NCBI GenBank assembly: GCA_949825045.1
Contig: OX463807.1
Location: 11,619,501 to 11,683,500 of the forward strand
Length of the DNA: 64,000 bases
Source: Argyresthia goedartella
Lineage: Eukaryota > Arthropoda > Insecta > Lepidoptera > Argyresthiidae
Direction: 5' to 3'
The translations under genes and the position numbers were made by a program. Shown here one piece after another: positions 48,991-61,171 of this stretch (positions within the stretch are counted from its first letter, which is position 1; every line of letters starts with the position of its first letter). The notes beneath the pieces are model-generated. The model saw only the letters and a list, made by a program, of their open reading frames with translations, ran no database searches and was not told the origin of the DNA.

Positions 48991-50170
48991 ATTTAAATAC
49001 TACCCAATTATAAATACAATAAATGCAATCTGTATAGGTAATCTAGGAAGATGTTTTAATTTTAATTAAATAAGACTAAGTACAAAAACAAAAACCCTAC
49101 TAAAAACATCGCGCTCTAAACTGTAAGAAACCTAGAAAGCTAAACCTATACAAAACCACCGGGCGGTCACTCAGTACTAGACACGATACGGTTATACTAA
49201 ATGCAAGCAAAGACGTGATTCTCTACATAATTTGTTAGAAAAGTATCCAAGTCTCATTAGACAATAAAATCATAGGTTGGGTTTCAAAAAAATTCCATGC
49301 ACGCGGAAGTAAACCTTGCAAGTCTCCGTACAAACGAGACTGTAGTAGATATATAGACGAGACCGTTTCAGTGCTATTCGGTAATTGGTAAACATGTTTG
49401 TTCGAGACTTGTCGTTGAACTCTCTTTGTTTGCCAAGAGGTTAGCTGCCAGTAAATAATGGCTACAAAATGTGACAAAAACCCGCAGCTTAATGAAACTC
49501 TGCAAAAACCATACGTGACGCAGGCTGATGATTTTGTAAAGACTGGTTCCTGGTTGTTTCATGTAGAATAGACAGATTAGGTAGAGATAGTTCCCATCTA
49601 CTTAGCATATTAACGCTTAGTGGATAGGAGGATAGCTAAATACCTAGGTAAGTAAGTATCAATGAGTATAGTGAAGTAGTTACTTTACTATAATCATAGA
49701 TTCTTATCAAATGTTGTTTTACTGAGTTGTCGTTTTCTAAGAATAATGATATTAAATTCTGCCTAAAGGACGATGGGAACAACGACGTGGTCTACAGAGA
49801 TTTTTTCAGAGTCCTGTTTTGAATATATAGGGAGGTATATAGAGCAAGTACTTTGAAATAATAGCAAAGCCATAGCCCGTGAATGTAGTTCAGTGGCTCT
49901 ACAAAGCGTCTTGAAAAACTCTGGTGATACAAAGCTATTCTGATCATAACAAAATCCAAAATGTCTTTCTTACTGTAGATGTACGTGTTACATATTCACA
50001 ATTTCACATGTAAACGATTTTTTGCCGCTTCTCTCCTCCACATTGGACCACTGCAGTCACACAGATTTTTAAATCGCTTTAAAAATTTGTTGTGATTAAC
50101 TTATACATGTATACTAATCATTATAAATAATAAGCAGGAATAACTTATTACAAAATTTTTAGCAGCGAGT
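48991..50170. other. No gene recognised
   Basis: AT-rich sequence with short open frames only (49235-49562, minus). No repeats with clear ends were identified. Confidence 0.4.
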
Positions 50171-50179
50171 TCTGTGTTG

Positions 50180-50930
50180 AGTTAGATTAACCCCGTACAG
50201 ACCCGTCATTTAAGAAATCTTGAACATTGTATGTTATTTCCCTTTTTAGACAAAGTCGCATTTACCTGGTTTTTAAATTGCTCAAATGGTAATTTCAAAA
50301 TCTCCAGAGGTATCTGTTGTAGTAGAGAATGCACCGACCCTTGAAAGAATTGCTATTTTTCACGAGTCTAAACCAACTAAACTGCAATGTTTAATTTGAG
50401 GCCAGAAATGTAAACAAACAACTGTCATTTTCCAGTACACAAATATAATATGAATGTCAACGTCATCGGTTTAGTTCTAGAAAATGACAGTAGTCTGTTT
50501 ACATTTCTGGCCTCAAATAAAAAATCGCAGTTTAGTCTGTGATTATGTAGCTGTAATGTTACCATAAAAAATTGTAAAAATGTAAGGTTCTTTCGTACAT
50601 ACATAATATTTTCGAAAATAAACTGACTACCTACGTACAGTTAGTATGTTTTTTTTAATGTAATCTTAAGAAGTTTGTGCGTTTTAAATTATAAATTGCT
50701 CGAATAGCTCTTTTCTGTAACATGAAAATAGTTTGAATATCCGCTGCTTTACCCCACAACAAGATACCATAGGACATGACACTATGAAAGTAAATAAAAT
50801 AGACTAGCCTAGATGTAACCACATCCTTATTTTGTCGCGTTATATGTCTCCAATAACCCCAATTCATTATCTCTCTCTTCAACTTTCTGTTATATCTCAT
50901 AAAATAGAGACGATTGGCAATGTTAGTTTT
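50180..50930 (-). mobile_element. LINE-4, second copy (3' part) with MITE
   Basis: Minus-strand copy of the LINE-4 C-terminal reverse transcriptase and 3' end. SRLVYFIYFHSVMSYGILLWGKAADIQTIF is encoded at 50655-50900, matching 42020-42110, and the 3' end motif lies at 50250-50290. A MITE is inserted at 50377-50535. Confidence 0.7.
50377..50535. mobile_element. 159-bp inverted-repeat MITE
   Basis: Arms of about 56 bp: CTAAACTGC, TTTGAGGCCAGAAATGTAAACA and CTGTCATTTTC on the left, and the inverse on the right with a few differences. The loop is about 45 nt. No target duplication was determined. Confidence 0.75.
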
Positions 50931-51220
50931 GTTGCAGTGCTGAGTGGCGCGGGCGCAGAGCTAATAGTCCTGGGATACGATATGGCGCCTGGCTTGCTGT
51001 GAGTACGTCATTTGTTCATTTTTAAACTTGGTTTTAAAAATAAGGGTTTCTCAATTCGGTTGTGTATATTTGTAATATTTTTTTTATGTGTTTTTTCTCG
51101 ACCTGTTCTTTTTTAATTTCAATTAAAAAAGAACAGGTATTGAGAACGAAAATTGAGACCTTCCAGTTAGGTCCCATTTTTTGAACAGATATCGGTCCAG
51201 TAGTTTGGTTTCTAAATAAA

Positions 51221-51494
51221 AAACTGAAATTACGATGTCATCCATGTAAACGATCTTGCGTATTATGCTCTCCTGCGATTTTTCAGTGGTGTTTACGCTC
51301 ATTGTCATGGGATGCATTATGGCTAAAATTTCCGTATATTGGTTTCGTGTATTAAAAAAACTGTAAATACGATGTCATCCATGTAAACGATCTTGCGTAT
51401 TATGCTTTCCTGCGATTTTTCAGTGGTGTTTACGCTCATTGTCATGGGATGAATTATGGCTAAAATTTCCGTATATTGGTTTCGTGTAATACGT
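51221..51494 (+). repeat. Tandem duplication, two 137-bp units
   Basis: Both units contain GATGTCATCCATGTAAACGA, GATTTTTCAGTGGTGTTTAC and CCGTATATTGGTTTCGTGT. They differ at only a few positions, so the duplication is recent. Confidence 0.92.
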
Positions 51495-52620
51495 GTGGAC
51501 TTGACTGTCAGAAGATAGATTTCTTAGCCTCGTTTTCGTATGCCTATAAGATATCATCGCACCCTGAACGGGGAGGAAGAAATAGGGTTTGAAGTTTTTA
51601 TTTAACTTCGTGAATTATATTTTATTATCATTAGCCAAGATCTTCCCACTGCTGTGCAAAGGCCTCTTTCCCGCTCTTCCACTCTTCATGCTCCTGGGCT
51701 CTTTCCTACCAGTTTATTGTCGCGGTCCCTCCTCGTCTTCCCACTTAACACAAATCTGAATTAAGGTGATACCAAAAAATTTAAAAATATATACCTATAC
51801 AATAATACGAATGTTAACGAAAGTGACAGCGTTAATTACTTCCACATAAGAAAGAAAAGAGAGCGCAAACAATGCGCTCGACTCAAACTAAAATAACGTA
51901 GCGCCAAACCACATAAAAATTGTTTAAAATTAACCTACGCTATTTTGTCAAATAGATTTTCTAGGAGAGTTTACGAATACATAATATCCATACTTTGAAT
52001 GCAATTGCGCAATGAAATTAGTTAGGATTTCAGAATCACAGAAAAAAATAAAACAATCAAATCTAACTTATATTATAAATGTGAAAGTAGCGATGTTAGG
52101 ATGTTTGGAGGTTGTGTATTTGTGCCTCAATCACGCTAAAATCGCTGAACGTATTTGAATGAAATTTAGCACAGAGGTAGTTTATGACCTAGAGTATCAT
52201 ATATGATTCTTTTTATCCAACTGCACCAGAAGGAGGGTAACGTCATCTTATTAATATTAATGATAATTCCTAGGAACACGCAGATTAAGTTGCGGGAATT
52301 AGCTAGTACTCAATAAATGTCAAATTAAAATCAAATCTGAAACTTTATAGTGGATTAAATGGATTCTAAAAAAATATTTTTTTTTTGCATCGCCCAAACA
52401 TATCATCGTAAAGGCTATTACAGTTTATATCAACACATGTTGTTAGTACCCCTAAGAGTAATTCTTACTCAAGTTTGCAACCCTGAAAACCCTATGCTAC
52501 TCCCGTGGTGCTCGAAAAGTAGTGAAATTCTGGCACCAGCTGGCATAACCACCTCTCCGTTCCCCTTGTGGGGGCAAATTTCGATAAAAAATACTGAACT
52601 GAGGTCTTATATCATTAAAC
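51495..52620. other. No gene recognised
   Basis: AT-rich. At about 52140-52235 there is a GAATGAAATTTAGCACAGAGG segment that I associate with common lepidopteran interspersed repeats. Nothing else was assigned. Confidence 0.4.
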
Positions 52621-52823
52621 AACCTACCTGCCAAACGTACATCTTGTCGGAATTGATGCAGTTAAGAATGCGGTGCTCACCATTTCCTCCAAAGCTGTAG
52701 GAGATGATAATATCTGCACTAAAATGTGATAATTTTCATCATCATCAGTAGTATGCTCAACGAGCTACTTCCAGCTATCACACATATTATAACCCCTCTA
52801 TCTCTAGTTGTTCCTTCCCTAAT

Positions 52824-54430
52824 GTGTGGAAATATACATTAGTTATTCCTTTACCCAAAACATCAAATCCCTCCTCCTTTAAAGAGTTTCGTCCAATATC
52901 CATCATGCCAATCCTCTCCAAAGTCCTAGAATCTATTATCCATTCGCAGCTCTCCTCCTGCCTTTCCTCTAACAACTTGTTGAATCGATTCCAGTCCGGA
53001 TTTAGACCGGGTCATAGTACCGTCACGGCCTTACTCAAAGTCACCGACGACATTCAGCAAGCAATGGATGAGAAACAGCTCACTGTATTAGCATTGCTCG
53101 ACTTCAGCAGCGTCTTTAACTGCGTCGATTTCGACATTTTCGTTGACATACTGAAGTCCTTGAACGTTTCCTCGGCCTCTGCTAACTGGTTCGACTGTTA
53201 TCTGAGAGGTCGCCAGCAGCGTATAAATTCGGAGACGACTTCAACGGAGTGGTGTGATCTCTTTGCGGGAGTCCCCCAGGGTGGTATACTCTCCCCACTG
53301 CTTTTCTCCATCTTCATTAATTCCATCTCAGATGTCCTCTCCTCATCATTTCTTTATTTATTTATTTATATAAAGATACATGAGCAGGGTTACACACTTA
53401 ATATTACATTATTATAGTAAAGGTGCAGTTTAGAGATATATCTGGTGTGCACCCAAATACATGTATGCAGCATTTGCCTAGAAACAACACAGTTTATACT
53501 TAACCTTAACTATGGAATAATAAATGACATATTATACATCTTTATAACCGTTTTTAAACTTCTTAATTATAATTAACGTACCAAACATAACAACAATAAT
53601 AATATAAACAATTTACTTTTCTTGCATAACTTTTAAAGATGTTGAGTGAATTGGAAAACATGTCTATATCCGGATCTTTGATCCGAAAGTAAGTTAGTAT
53701 AGCTTTGACACATTCTATTTATAGGAGAGTGACTGAGTAAGTTGGTTTTACCATTTGGACCATGTAGAATTTTAGAAATAGGATGTCTTGGATAATTATA
53801 GGGTACTAGGGTATCATACCATCTTTACGCCGACGATCACCAGATATACCGCCATTTCGCCCCCTGTGATATGGCACCAGCTGTAGAGGTATTAAATGCC
53901 GATCTCGAGAAGATCAGGGTTTGGGCCTCGTCTCATGGTCTCCTTGTCAACCCTACTAAGTCACAGGCTATGATTATTGTTTCCAGGTACTCCCATAACC
54001 TGATACAGCACATTTATATTACTCCTGTAACCTATGATGGAACCGTAATCTCATACAGCACCAAGGCCAAAAACCTATGAGTTATGTTTGATAACTAGCT
54101 GTCCTGGTCAGAGAATGTCAGCGAGGTTAGGAGACGTGTCTTTACCACTTTCCACTCCCTCAGGCGTCTTCAAAACTTCCTGCCTCGTCAGACAAAAATC
54201 ACGCTTGCCCAGTCTCTTCTTCTTCCCCTGATCGATTACGCTGATGTCTGCTGGGCAAGCGCAAACGAAGAGCAACTGAACAAACTAGAGCGACTTCAAA
54301 ACCTCGGGATTCGGTTTGTTTTCGGTCTGCGCAAGTTTGAACACGTCTCGGAGTATCGCAGGAAGTTGAATTGGCTCCCGATTTGCCTCCGACGGAATTT
54401 CCATATTCTCATTTGCCCTTCAATATTTTA
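52824..54430 (+). pseudogene. LINE-3 reverse transcriptase, interrupted
   Basis: Blocks in order: LVIPLPKTSNPSSFKEFRPI, FQSGFRPGHSTVTALLKVTD, LALLDFSSVFNCVDFD, AGVPQGGILSPLLFSIFINS. The insertion at 53346-53815 follows. Then LYADDHQIYRHFA, LLVNPTKSQAMIIV and DYADVCWASANEEQLNKLER. Stops are found near 52730, 54078 and 54096. Two Ser substitute for the usual Lys/Ala in the D-x-K-A-F-D motif. Confidence 0.78.
53346..53815 (-). mobile_element. LINE 3' UTR fragment with (AAAT)n tail
   Basis: Read on the minus strand it ends in tandem AAAT units (53346-53370), as in CR1-like LINEs. No coding sequence. It splits the LINE-3 reverse transcriptase just before the catalytic Asp pair. Confidence 0.6.
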
Positions 54431-55826
54431 TGTAATCCTCGCTACCCTGGCTTCTTACGGGATCATTTCGTTTTTCTGTCTTCGGATAGGCCACGGAGAT
54501 CTCACATTCGGTCACTACTTACAACTCCGCAACATAACACTGCCGCTTTTGAGAATGGGTTCAGACTACGAGCTATAAGTCCCCAGGAACAAACTGCCCA
54601 GCGCCATCAGACAGTCCGTCAATTCATACTTTTAAAAGTCGTTTGAAAGAACACTCCATGATAAGTATTAGTATTTATTTGTACCTACTATTTATGTATA
54701 TTTTACATATTTATATATAGCATTATTTTTAGTATTATGTAGATATTGGTAAGTAGTTTATTATTTTTATTAACATTTATATTTTTGTGCACATAGTTCT
54801 ACTTTAGTTTCTTTTTTTCCTCTCCACTCTAGGTTTGCAGGAAGTAAGCTCTTTTTTTAATTTTTTTAACATAGAAAAGGTGGATTTAATTATCGATTTA
54901 TCGATATGTCAACAATACTTGTGATAATATAATATTTTTTTTTATTGCATCATTAATGATTCACAATATAGTTACAGACATAATTATTACAAAACATTTT
55001 GAGTCAGACAAAACAGAAACATCTGAACCTGAGCTAGGTGATTAACCTGTATTTCAGATTCAGCGCTATTCCAAGTTACATTATACTTGCTGTAGATAGC
55101 AAAGATTGAGAACAGGAAATCTATTAATATAAATCTAATTTTAAAAGCCAATTACAATTTAAAACATTTAGAATAACTTACAACTAAGATAAATTACATT
55201 GAAAACTGCGAAAATTTAGATAACTATTTTACAAAAAAAGCGGAATTGGTGAGTGTAAGGAAGAACCTCTCTTTGAATATCGTGAGTATGAATGAGTGTG
55301 TGTGAGAGGGTGTGTAGAGTTGCACTGATATACTCTTTTTAAATATGAAACGAATATAAGATATGACTTGGTTATGAATATGAATGACAAAAATAAGAAG
55401 AAATTACTACTTATAGATTTATTATAGTACGTATAGTACAATTTTGAATATAAAAGACAGATATATAACTTGTTTAATTATTGTACAAGAAAAAGCTAAA
55501 GCTAGCTGACAATTTCGAGCAGGTGCTCAGTTTGCTCATAGTTTAAAATTTGGAGAGCATCGAATATAGCTGTTTTTACATGATGGGTGATAAGGGGGTA
55601 TATAACTATTTTCCTTCTTAGCCTATTGTATAATAACGGTCCAAGGAAGAGGAAGAATCTATGGGCAAAAGAGGTCCGGAAAACTCGAGAGTGGGAGCAG
55701 ACCCTATCATTACGGCGACTAGTCATTAAATTGGGGTTAAACGTCATAAGCGAATGTTGTTTTATCACAGTTGAGTAAATAAAAAGTCGCCTAACTGTAA
55801 GCACACTGTAGGACTCAAAAAGAAGC

Positions 55827-57261
55827 TTAGTTGGGTATAAAACTGGTCGGAAAGTGCAAACCTTTAAGACTGCTCTCTGTGCTCGTTCTAGTTTTAAGAG
55901 GTTGGTTTTGGATATATGTTAGGACGGATTGGCAGAGCGCGATATAAACTCTTTTCATCAAGTTACCATCGGCAACATGTCGCAAGGTTTTGAACATGTA
56001 GATGAGTTTGCGAATTCTTCCACTGATCATCTCAATATGTGGTCCAAAACTTAGACTTTGGTCAATAATTACCCCAAGATATTGAATTTTGGAGGTTTTA
56101 GTTAGAGCAGGACAAGAACAAGAACCAGAAGTAGTGTCAGGACAACGGTGAGCTATCAGGACACCATCAGGGTCGTGAGTATTCTGAATTAAGAATGACA
56201 TAAACTTAGTTTTCTCTGCATTTAAAGTTAATAAAATTCTCAGCCATGAGGTAGCTCTATTTAAGCCAGCCTGGGCAGCATCAAAGGCATCTTTCCACGT
56301 TTTAGCTGAGAAAAGAAGAGCCGTGTCATCCGCATAGGTAAAAATTCTTCCCTGATGTAGATCCAGTTCACAAAGATCATTTATATAGACCAGGAATAAG
56401 GTAGGACCAAGAATGCTGCCCTGAGGCACACCATAAGAGATGGGTAAGTCGGTGCTTCGGTGGTTGCCTATCCTGACAAACTGGGTTATATCAGTTAGAT
56501 AATCCTCCAGTAGTTTCAGTTGCAGTCCACGTATACCCATTCCGTCAAATTTGTCCAGTAGCAACGGGACAGAGACCGTGTCAAAAGCCTTGGCAAGATC
56601 CAGAAAGATACCCAATACTTTATATCCTCCATCAAGGTTTTTTACAATGTGGTCAGTAAGTTCATGAATTGCATCGCTAGTCGAGATATTTTTGCGGAAG
56701 CCAAATTGAGAAGCCGACAAGAGGTTATTTCTTTCCAGGTACAGGACAAGTCTATTGTTTACCATTCGCTCAAGCAGCTTGGAGATTGATGGAAGGATAG
56801 AGATAGGTCGATAATTATTCACACGGTCCCTATCACCAGACTTGTGGATCGGGAGCACCATTGATTTCTTCAGGGTCTCAGGGAAAATGCCGTTTGAGAG
56901 ACACAAATTAAAAATGTGCGTTAAGAGGGGGGACAAAGAATATTTTATTGTTTTTAAGGATACGATTTGAGATTTGATCCCAGCCCACCGCACACACGTC
57001 TCTCAGATCCACAATCAGTCTCTCTAATTCGGCATGATCAGTCTCAAGCAAGACAAACGACGTGGTTGTTCGCGTTTGTGTAGTAGTCCTCAGTGGCGCT
57101 GCAACGGATGGACATTGAGCTATATTTATTTTTCTAGACAAGTTTTCTCCTACGGTCGCAAAAAAGTCATTAACACTGACAATGGAGACAGAAACACCTC
57201 CCGAACCCAACAGTTCAGTCGCCGTATTTCTAGATTTGTTAGTATTTGTAATTTGTTTCAT
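55827..57261 (-). pseudogene. LINE copy 2 reverse transcriptase
   Basis: Frames 56908-57261 (linker) and 55827-56993. The second has MVLPIHKSGDRDRVNNYRPI, FGFRKNISTSDAIHEL, FLDLAKAFDTV, GVPQGSILGPTLFLVYINDL and YADDTALLF, then KIQYLGVIIDQSLSFGPHI. It loses its frame near 55925 in the C-terminal region. The catalytic ADD is intact. Confidence 0.82.
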
Positions 57262-57565
57262 TGCCTTCCATAGTACTTTTGAGTCATTGCCAGCCTTATC
57301 TATTTTATTTCTCTCCTACGTTCTCTTTGTTTTTTTAAGTAAATTATTACAGAAGTTTCTGTACCTCTTATATGTTGTGAGAAAAATGAAGTTTCCTGGA
57401 TTATCCTTTGTCTTTTTGTGCAACCGGTATCTGTTTATCATACAGCGGATCAGTCCTGGTGTAATCCACGGTTTAATGACCTTTTGTTTTCGAGAAAGTT
57501 TTATGGTGGTTGAGTTTTGGTCGATGGCTTGTTGAACAAAAGATATTAGATTGTTAAGGGCTTCA

Positions 57566-58347
57566 TTAGGATCCGAGGACGAGAATGTCGGTGTTGTTTA
57601 GTTGGAGGTTTAGTCTTGCATAGTCGATCCTGGTAGCAGTGGTTTGGAAGAACTCTCGATTATGCTTAATTTTTAGAGAAATAACTACAAGTTGATGATC
57701 AGTTAAGGTAGAGTTTGTTACCATGGTGATTGCAGGTTTTTTTGATTTTAATAGTACATGATCAAGGCAAGTTCTTTCTAATCTTGTAGGCAAGCAGTGA
57801 GCCGGCAGAAGACCATGCGAAGCGCACACATTGAGATATTCATGTGCTCTCGGGTCAAGAGATTCACCAGGAAGAATGTTTATGTTAATATCCCCTACAA
57901 TACAAATGGTATTAAAAGATTTGAGGGAATAGAGAATAGTGTTAAGTGATTCGAGAAAGTCTTCTACCTGTTTTTTCGAAGGAGAGCGGTAAATAGCGAC
58001 AATAGCAGTTTCCGTTCCTATCTTTATTATAAGGCATATAGGTTCTTCAACTACCGATTTTAATTCTTCCTTGACGTATACCACGACTCCATCATTCTGT
58101 AGGTAATTATTTTAGTAGCATAATGATAATACCCGTCTATTTGTGGGATGATAGTTGAGCTAGATAGTCGACATTCAGTGAGAACGTTAATGTCACATTT
58201 AAAATTTAGTCTATGTTGTAAAACAAGGAAACCACCCATATTTCCGGAGATACTACGAATGTTCTGGGTCAATAACGTGAGCGAGCCCTGGGGTTTGGAG
58301 ATATATTTAATGCAGTCCTCCACCTCACAGGCCACCGAATCAGACAC
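57566..58347 (-). pseudogene. LINE copy 2 endonuclease
   Basis: Two frames: 58060-58347 (LTLLTQNIRSISGNMGGF, VLTECRL) and 57566-58084 (AIVAIYRSPSKKQVEDFLES, IVGDINININ-like GDIN motif, LPTRLERTCLDHVLL, TLTDHQLVVISL). A frameshift near 58080 separates them. Confidence 0.8.
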
Positions 58348-58887
58348 AGCAATATTGTCCAGATCTTTGGTAAAGATGTCATCAAGCTCTGTACCGATAG
58401 AAGAAGCAGTATTCGTTTTTCAGCGAGTTACAAGGGGGGCTCTTTAGTGAGTGACTAGATTAATCAGGAGGATATGATGGATAAGAGATGCCAACGCACA
58501 TCGTACTTTTATTATCGTGTGTACACATGATGCTTGATGAATAAGTAGTAGCCATATATATATATCATGTTTCTAGCGAGGGTTGGGTTATAAGAAGTTG
58601 AAAGAGTATAATTGTGTAGAGGTATGTGTGAATGTGTCAATGTGAAATTTATTTTACGACATAAAGTCTTACAATTATTTCCAATCAGAAGCGTAAGTTC
58701 AATGAAGATTGCCAGGTATCGGGGGGAGCAAGTTAACGAATAGCTTTCTACTATATCTAGTCAGGCAAGCTCGGCCCTCATGTTGCTCAAGATAGACTCG
58801 TCGTCAACTCGCACAAAAGGAGAGCCAACCGCCTTGCGAAGTTATTTTTTACCGTAAGAAACCCAGCAAAACGTAAAATTATGCATC

Positions 58888-59658
58888 TTAGCAAAATCCC
58901 GAGCAAGGTAGTGCAGCCTTTTTACTTTGGCTCTCAGAGATGTAAATTGGGTTTGCAGGGTTATTCGGATTTAGATGGCTTGTGTTAAGCTTATCTTTGT
59001 TGTCCTTCTTGTCGTTGAACTTTTTAAGTCCCTTCATCAGGCTATCTTTCTTTATTACAGATACAAAATCTACTACCATGGGTTTGCTCTTATCTTGTTT
59101 TGCAGAACCGCGGTAGATGTCTTTAATGTCTGACTTTTCTATTTGGACACCTAGAACCGCGCCAATCCTCATAGCGGTATCGCAGAGACCTTTTTTGTCC
59201 TCCAGGGGCTCAATTTTAGGAACATTACTTATTTCAATTTTGGTGGAGCAAGAGTTTCTTTCTAGATTTTCTATTTTTCCTTCTAATTCTTTAATGTATG
59301 TGATATGCTCTATGCGCTCAGATCTTAAGTTTTCTATGTCTTTTTGAATCTCGCCGTTTTTATTATACAGTATCTCCATGGAGGACATCATGTCGTTATT
59401 TTGTGATTTTATTTCATTCAGAGCAATCTGTAGGCTATTGAGCTTGCTTATCTGCTCAGACTCAAAACAGGAGAATAAGTCTTTGATCTCCTCTTTAAGC
59501 TCAGACAGCTCAGTTTCTCGTTTCCTCTTCATTCGGTTCATGTTAACATTGTGCAAGTTAACCGAAGCGGCGTGGTCAACTTCTGATTCTGAGTTAGTCT
59601 CAGCGGCAGAAGTATTAGATGCAGGAGCACGGGGCGGGGGAGTGCGCTTCATAGACAT
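58888..59658 (-). pseudogene. LINE copy 2 ORF1, frameshifted at the FP25K-like end
   Basis: From the ATG at 59658 (MSMKRTPPPRAPASN) there are 256 codons: a basic/Ser-rich start, a long coiled coil (about 50-150), and a domain with GAVLGVQIEKSDIKDIYRG. The FP25K-like end starts (YISESQSKKA), but the frame shifts near 58905 and the rest (DFAKMHNFTFCWVSYG) lies in another frame. The PHD-like finger of copy 1 is not present. Confidence 0.7.
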
Positions 59659-60224
59659 AATTGCGGAGGCGAGATGAAAAATGAGAGCACGCAGCAAGGG
59701 GGTTACTGGTTTTTAATCGAAGTGGATGAGTATTTCGCAGCGAGTACCAGGACAGCAGCGGCAGCGAGGCGCGCGGAAGAATCAACACCAGCCGTGGCCG
59801 TGGGTGTTTTAGGGGTGGAGCTTCACTATCCGTGCGCAGGCGAGTACCAGGGCATCAGCAGAAGCGCAGGGCAAGCGGCGTAGATGCGTAGCGTAGCGTG
59901 TGTCTCAGCGATCGCCGTGCGTGTGTGCGTGCTTGTAGGTGGAGCTTAACTTACTCTTACTGGGGGGTGGGCGTGGCGTAGTATTTGCGCGTACAACCAG
60001 CGCGTGGTGATGAATGGTGATGATACCACGCGTGCGGTATGGCGGGGATACTTGCTGCCGACGTCACAAACTAACCTTCGCCTCCTCACTAGTGCTGCAC
60101 TCCTATTTTTGTATGAGAGTTTTTGGCAAACTTTTTGCTATTTTAATTAGTAAAAATGATAAAAAGGGGAATTATAAACGACTACTCAGTGCGGAGGTCC
60201 GGGGGGAAGAGGCTTGTTTTTTTT

Positions 60225-60330
60225 AGAGTCTTGTTAGAGATAAGCTTGCCTTTTTACATGTTCTTTCCTTTAAATTGGTTTGTTATCACTGTTTTGTGCA
60301 ATAAAGTATTACATCTTCATAGGTCATGTA
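60225..60330 (+). repeat. LINE-3 3' UTR remainder
   Basis: TTAGAGATAAGCTTGCCTTTTTACATGTTCTTTCC matches 40415-40460 of the other LINE-3 copy. It continues the 3' UTR that breaks off near 54860. Confidence 0.65.
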
Positions 60331-60455
60331 TTTCTTTTTTATGTTACAAATATTACCAATATTACCCCCCCCCTAATTAAAAAAATCATATCTCTATTTG
60401 ACGTCTCATTTGATTTTTATACAAACTGTTTTGGCTGAGCGTTGATATATCAGCC

Positions 60456-60525
60456 GATTTGTTAGATCATTTTCCCGAACTTATTATTTATTCGAAGTAA
60501 ATTTTCCGTTCGCATTTTTCCCCGA
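60456..60525 (+). repeat. MULE left TIR
   Basis: 70 bp, matching the inverse of 63693-63762 except for one base (ATTTATTC versus ATTTCTTC). Confidence 0.92.
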
Positions 60526-61171
60526 TCGGTAGAATCCGTATGCACCACAATTTATTTCTCGTTATTTAAGTCAGTAAGTACACTTTCCGTTCGCATTTTC
60601 CCCCGATCGGTAAAATACATACGTACCATAATCTATCTTTCTTTCTTTTTCGATTCGCGTTTCTTAAACGTAATTTATATTTATTATTGTAACGTGATAT
60701 AAGATATGTATAACTCAAACCTTATATGCTCAATTAAACTTACCTAACGTAACTTAGGGCCGCTACACGCAGACTAACTGCATTCAAATCGAAACATGTC
60801 TGGGAAATCCGACTGCACGTGCTCTATATAAAATGCCGTTGGATTGTGTCCGTGTGTATCGGTCCTTAAGTTAGCCTATTAATTGGTACCTGAACTATTT
60901 TTACAAATGTCCCCGAAGTGAATCATGCTACTTGTGTTATGAGGAATTTATTAGCTGCAAAAAGTAGTTAGGCTGTCTAGATTCACTATCGAGTAAGTGT
61001 ATTTGTTCGAGTGTTTGCAGTTGTGTAGCAAGAAACCTCTTTATTTTCGTATTACTATGATGTACTGTCATTATTTTTATGTTGAATCAATTGAGTTTGA
61101 CAATGACTTTTCGTAAGTCTGCCAAATTTCACCTACATCGTTTGGTTCGAATTTAACATTAAATACTAAAA

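Larger units (their letters stand above)
52630..54860 (+). mobile_element. LINE-3, longer copy, interrupted
   Basis: Jockey-like LINE on the plus strand, 5'-truncated. The linker and reverse transcriptase start near 52640. A foreign LINE tail is inserted at about 53346-53815, then the reverse transcriptase resumes at the catalytic LYADD (about 53828). The 3' UTR runs to about 54860, and its remainder (GAGATAAGCTTGCC) appears at about 60235, beyond the CR1-like copy 2. Confidence 0.75.
54930..60215 (-). mobile_element. CR1/L2-like LINE, near full length (copy 2)
   Basis: About 5.3 kb, minus strand, same layout as copy 1 but a different subfamily: GC-rich 5' UTR (59660-60215), ORF1, endonuclease, reverse transcriptase, 3' UTR ending near a TTTTTATTGCATC stretch at 54940. 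The motif ACGACTACTCAGTGCGGAGGT near 60178 parallels copy 1. LINE-3 3' UTR sequence flanks it on both sides, indicating insertion into LINE-3. Confidence 0.7.

Noticed and set aside
51123..51317. A partial reverse transcriptase (frame with YMDDIV)
   Set aside because: The YMDD-like string is isolated, with no neighbouring reverse transcriptase motifs, and lies in the tandem duplication.
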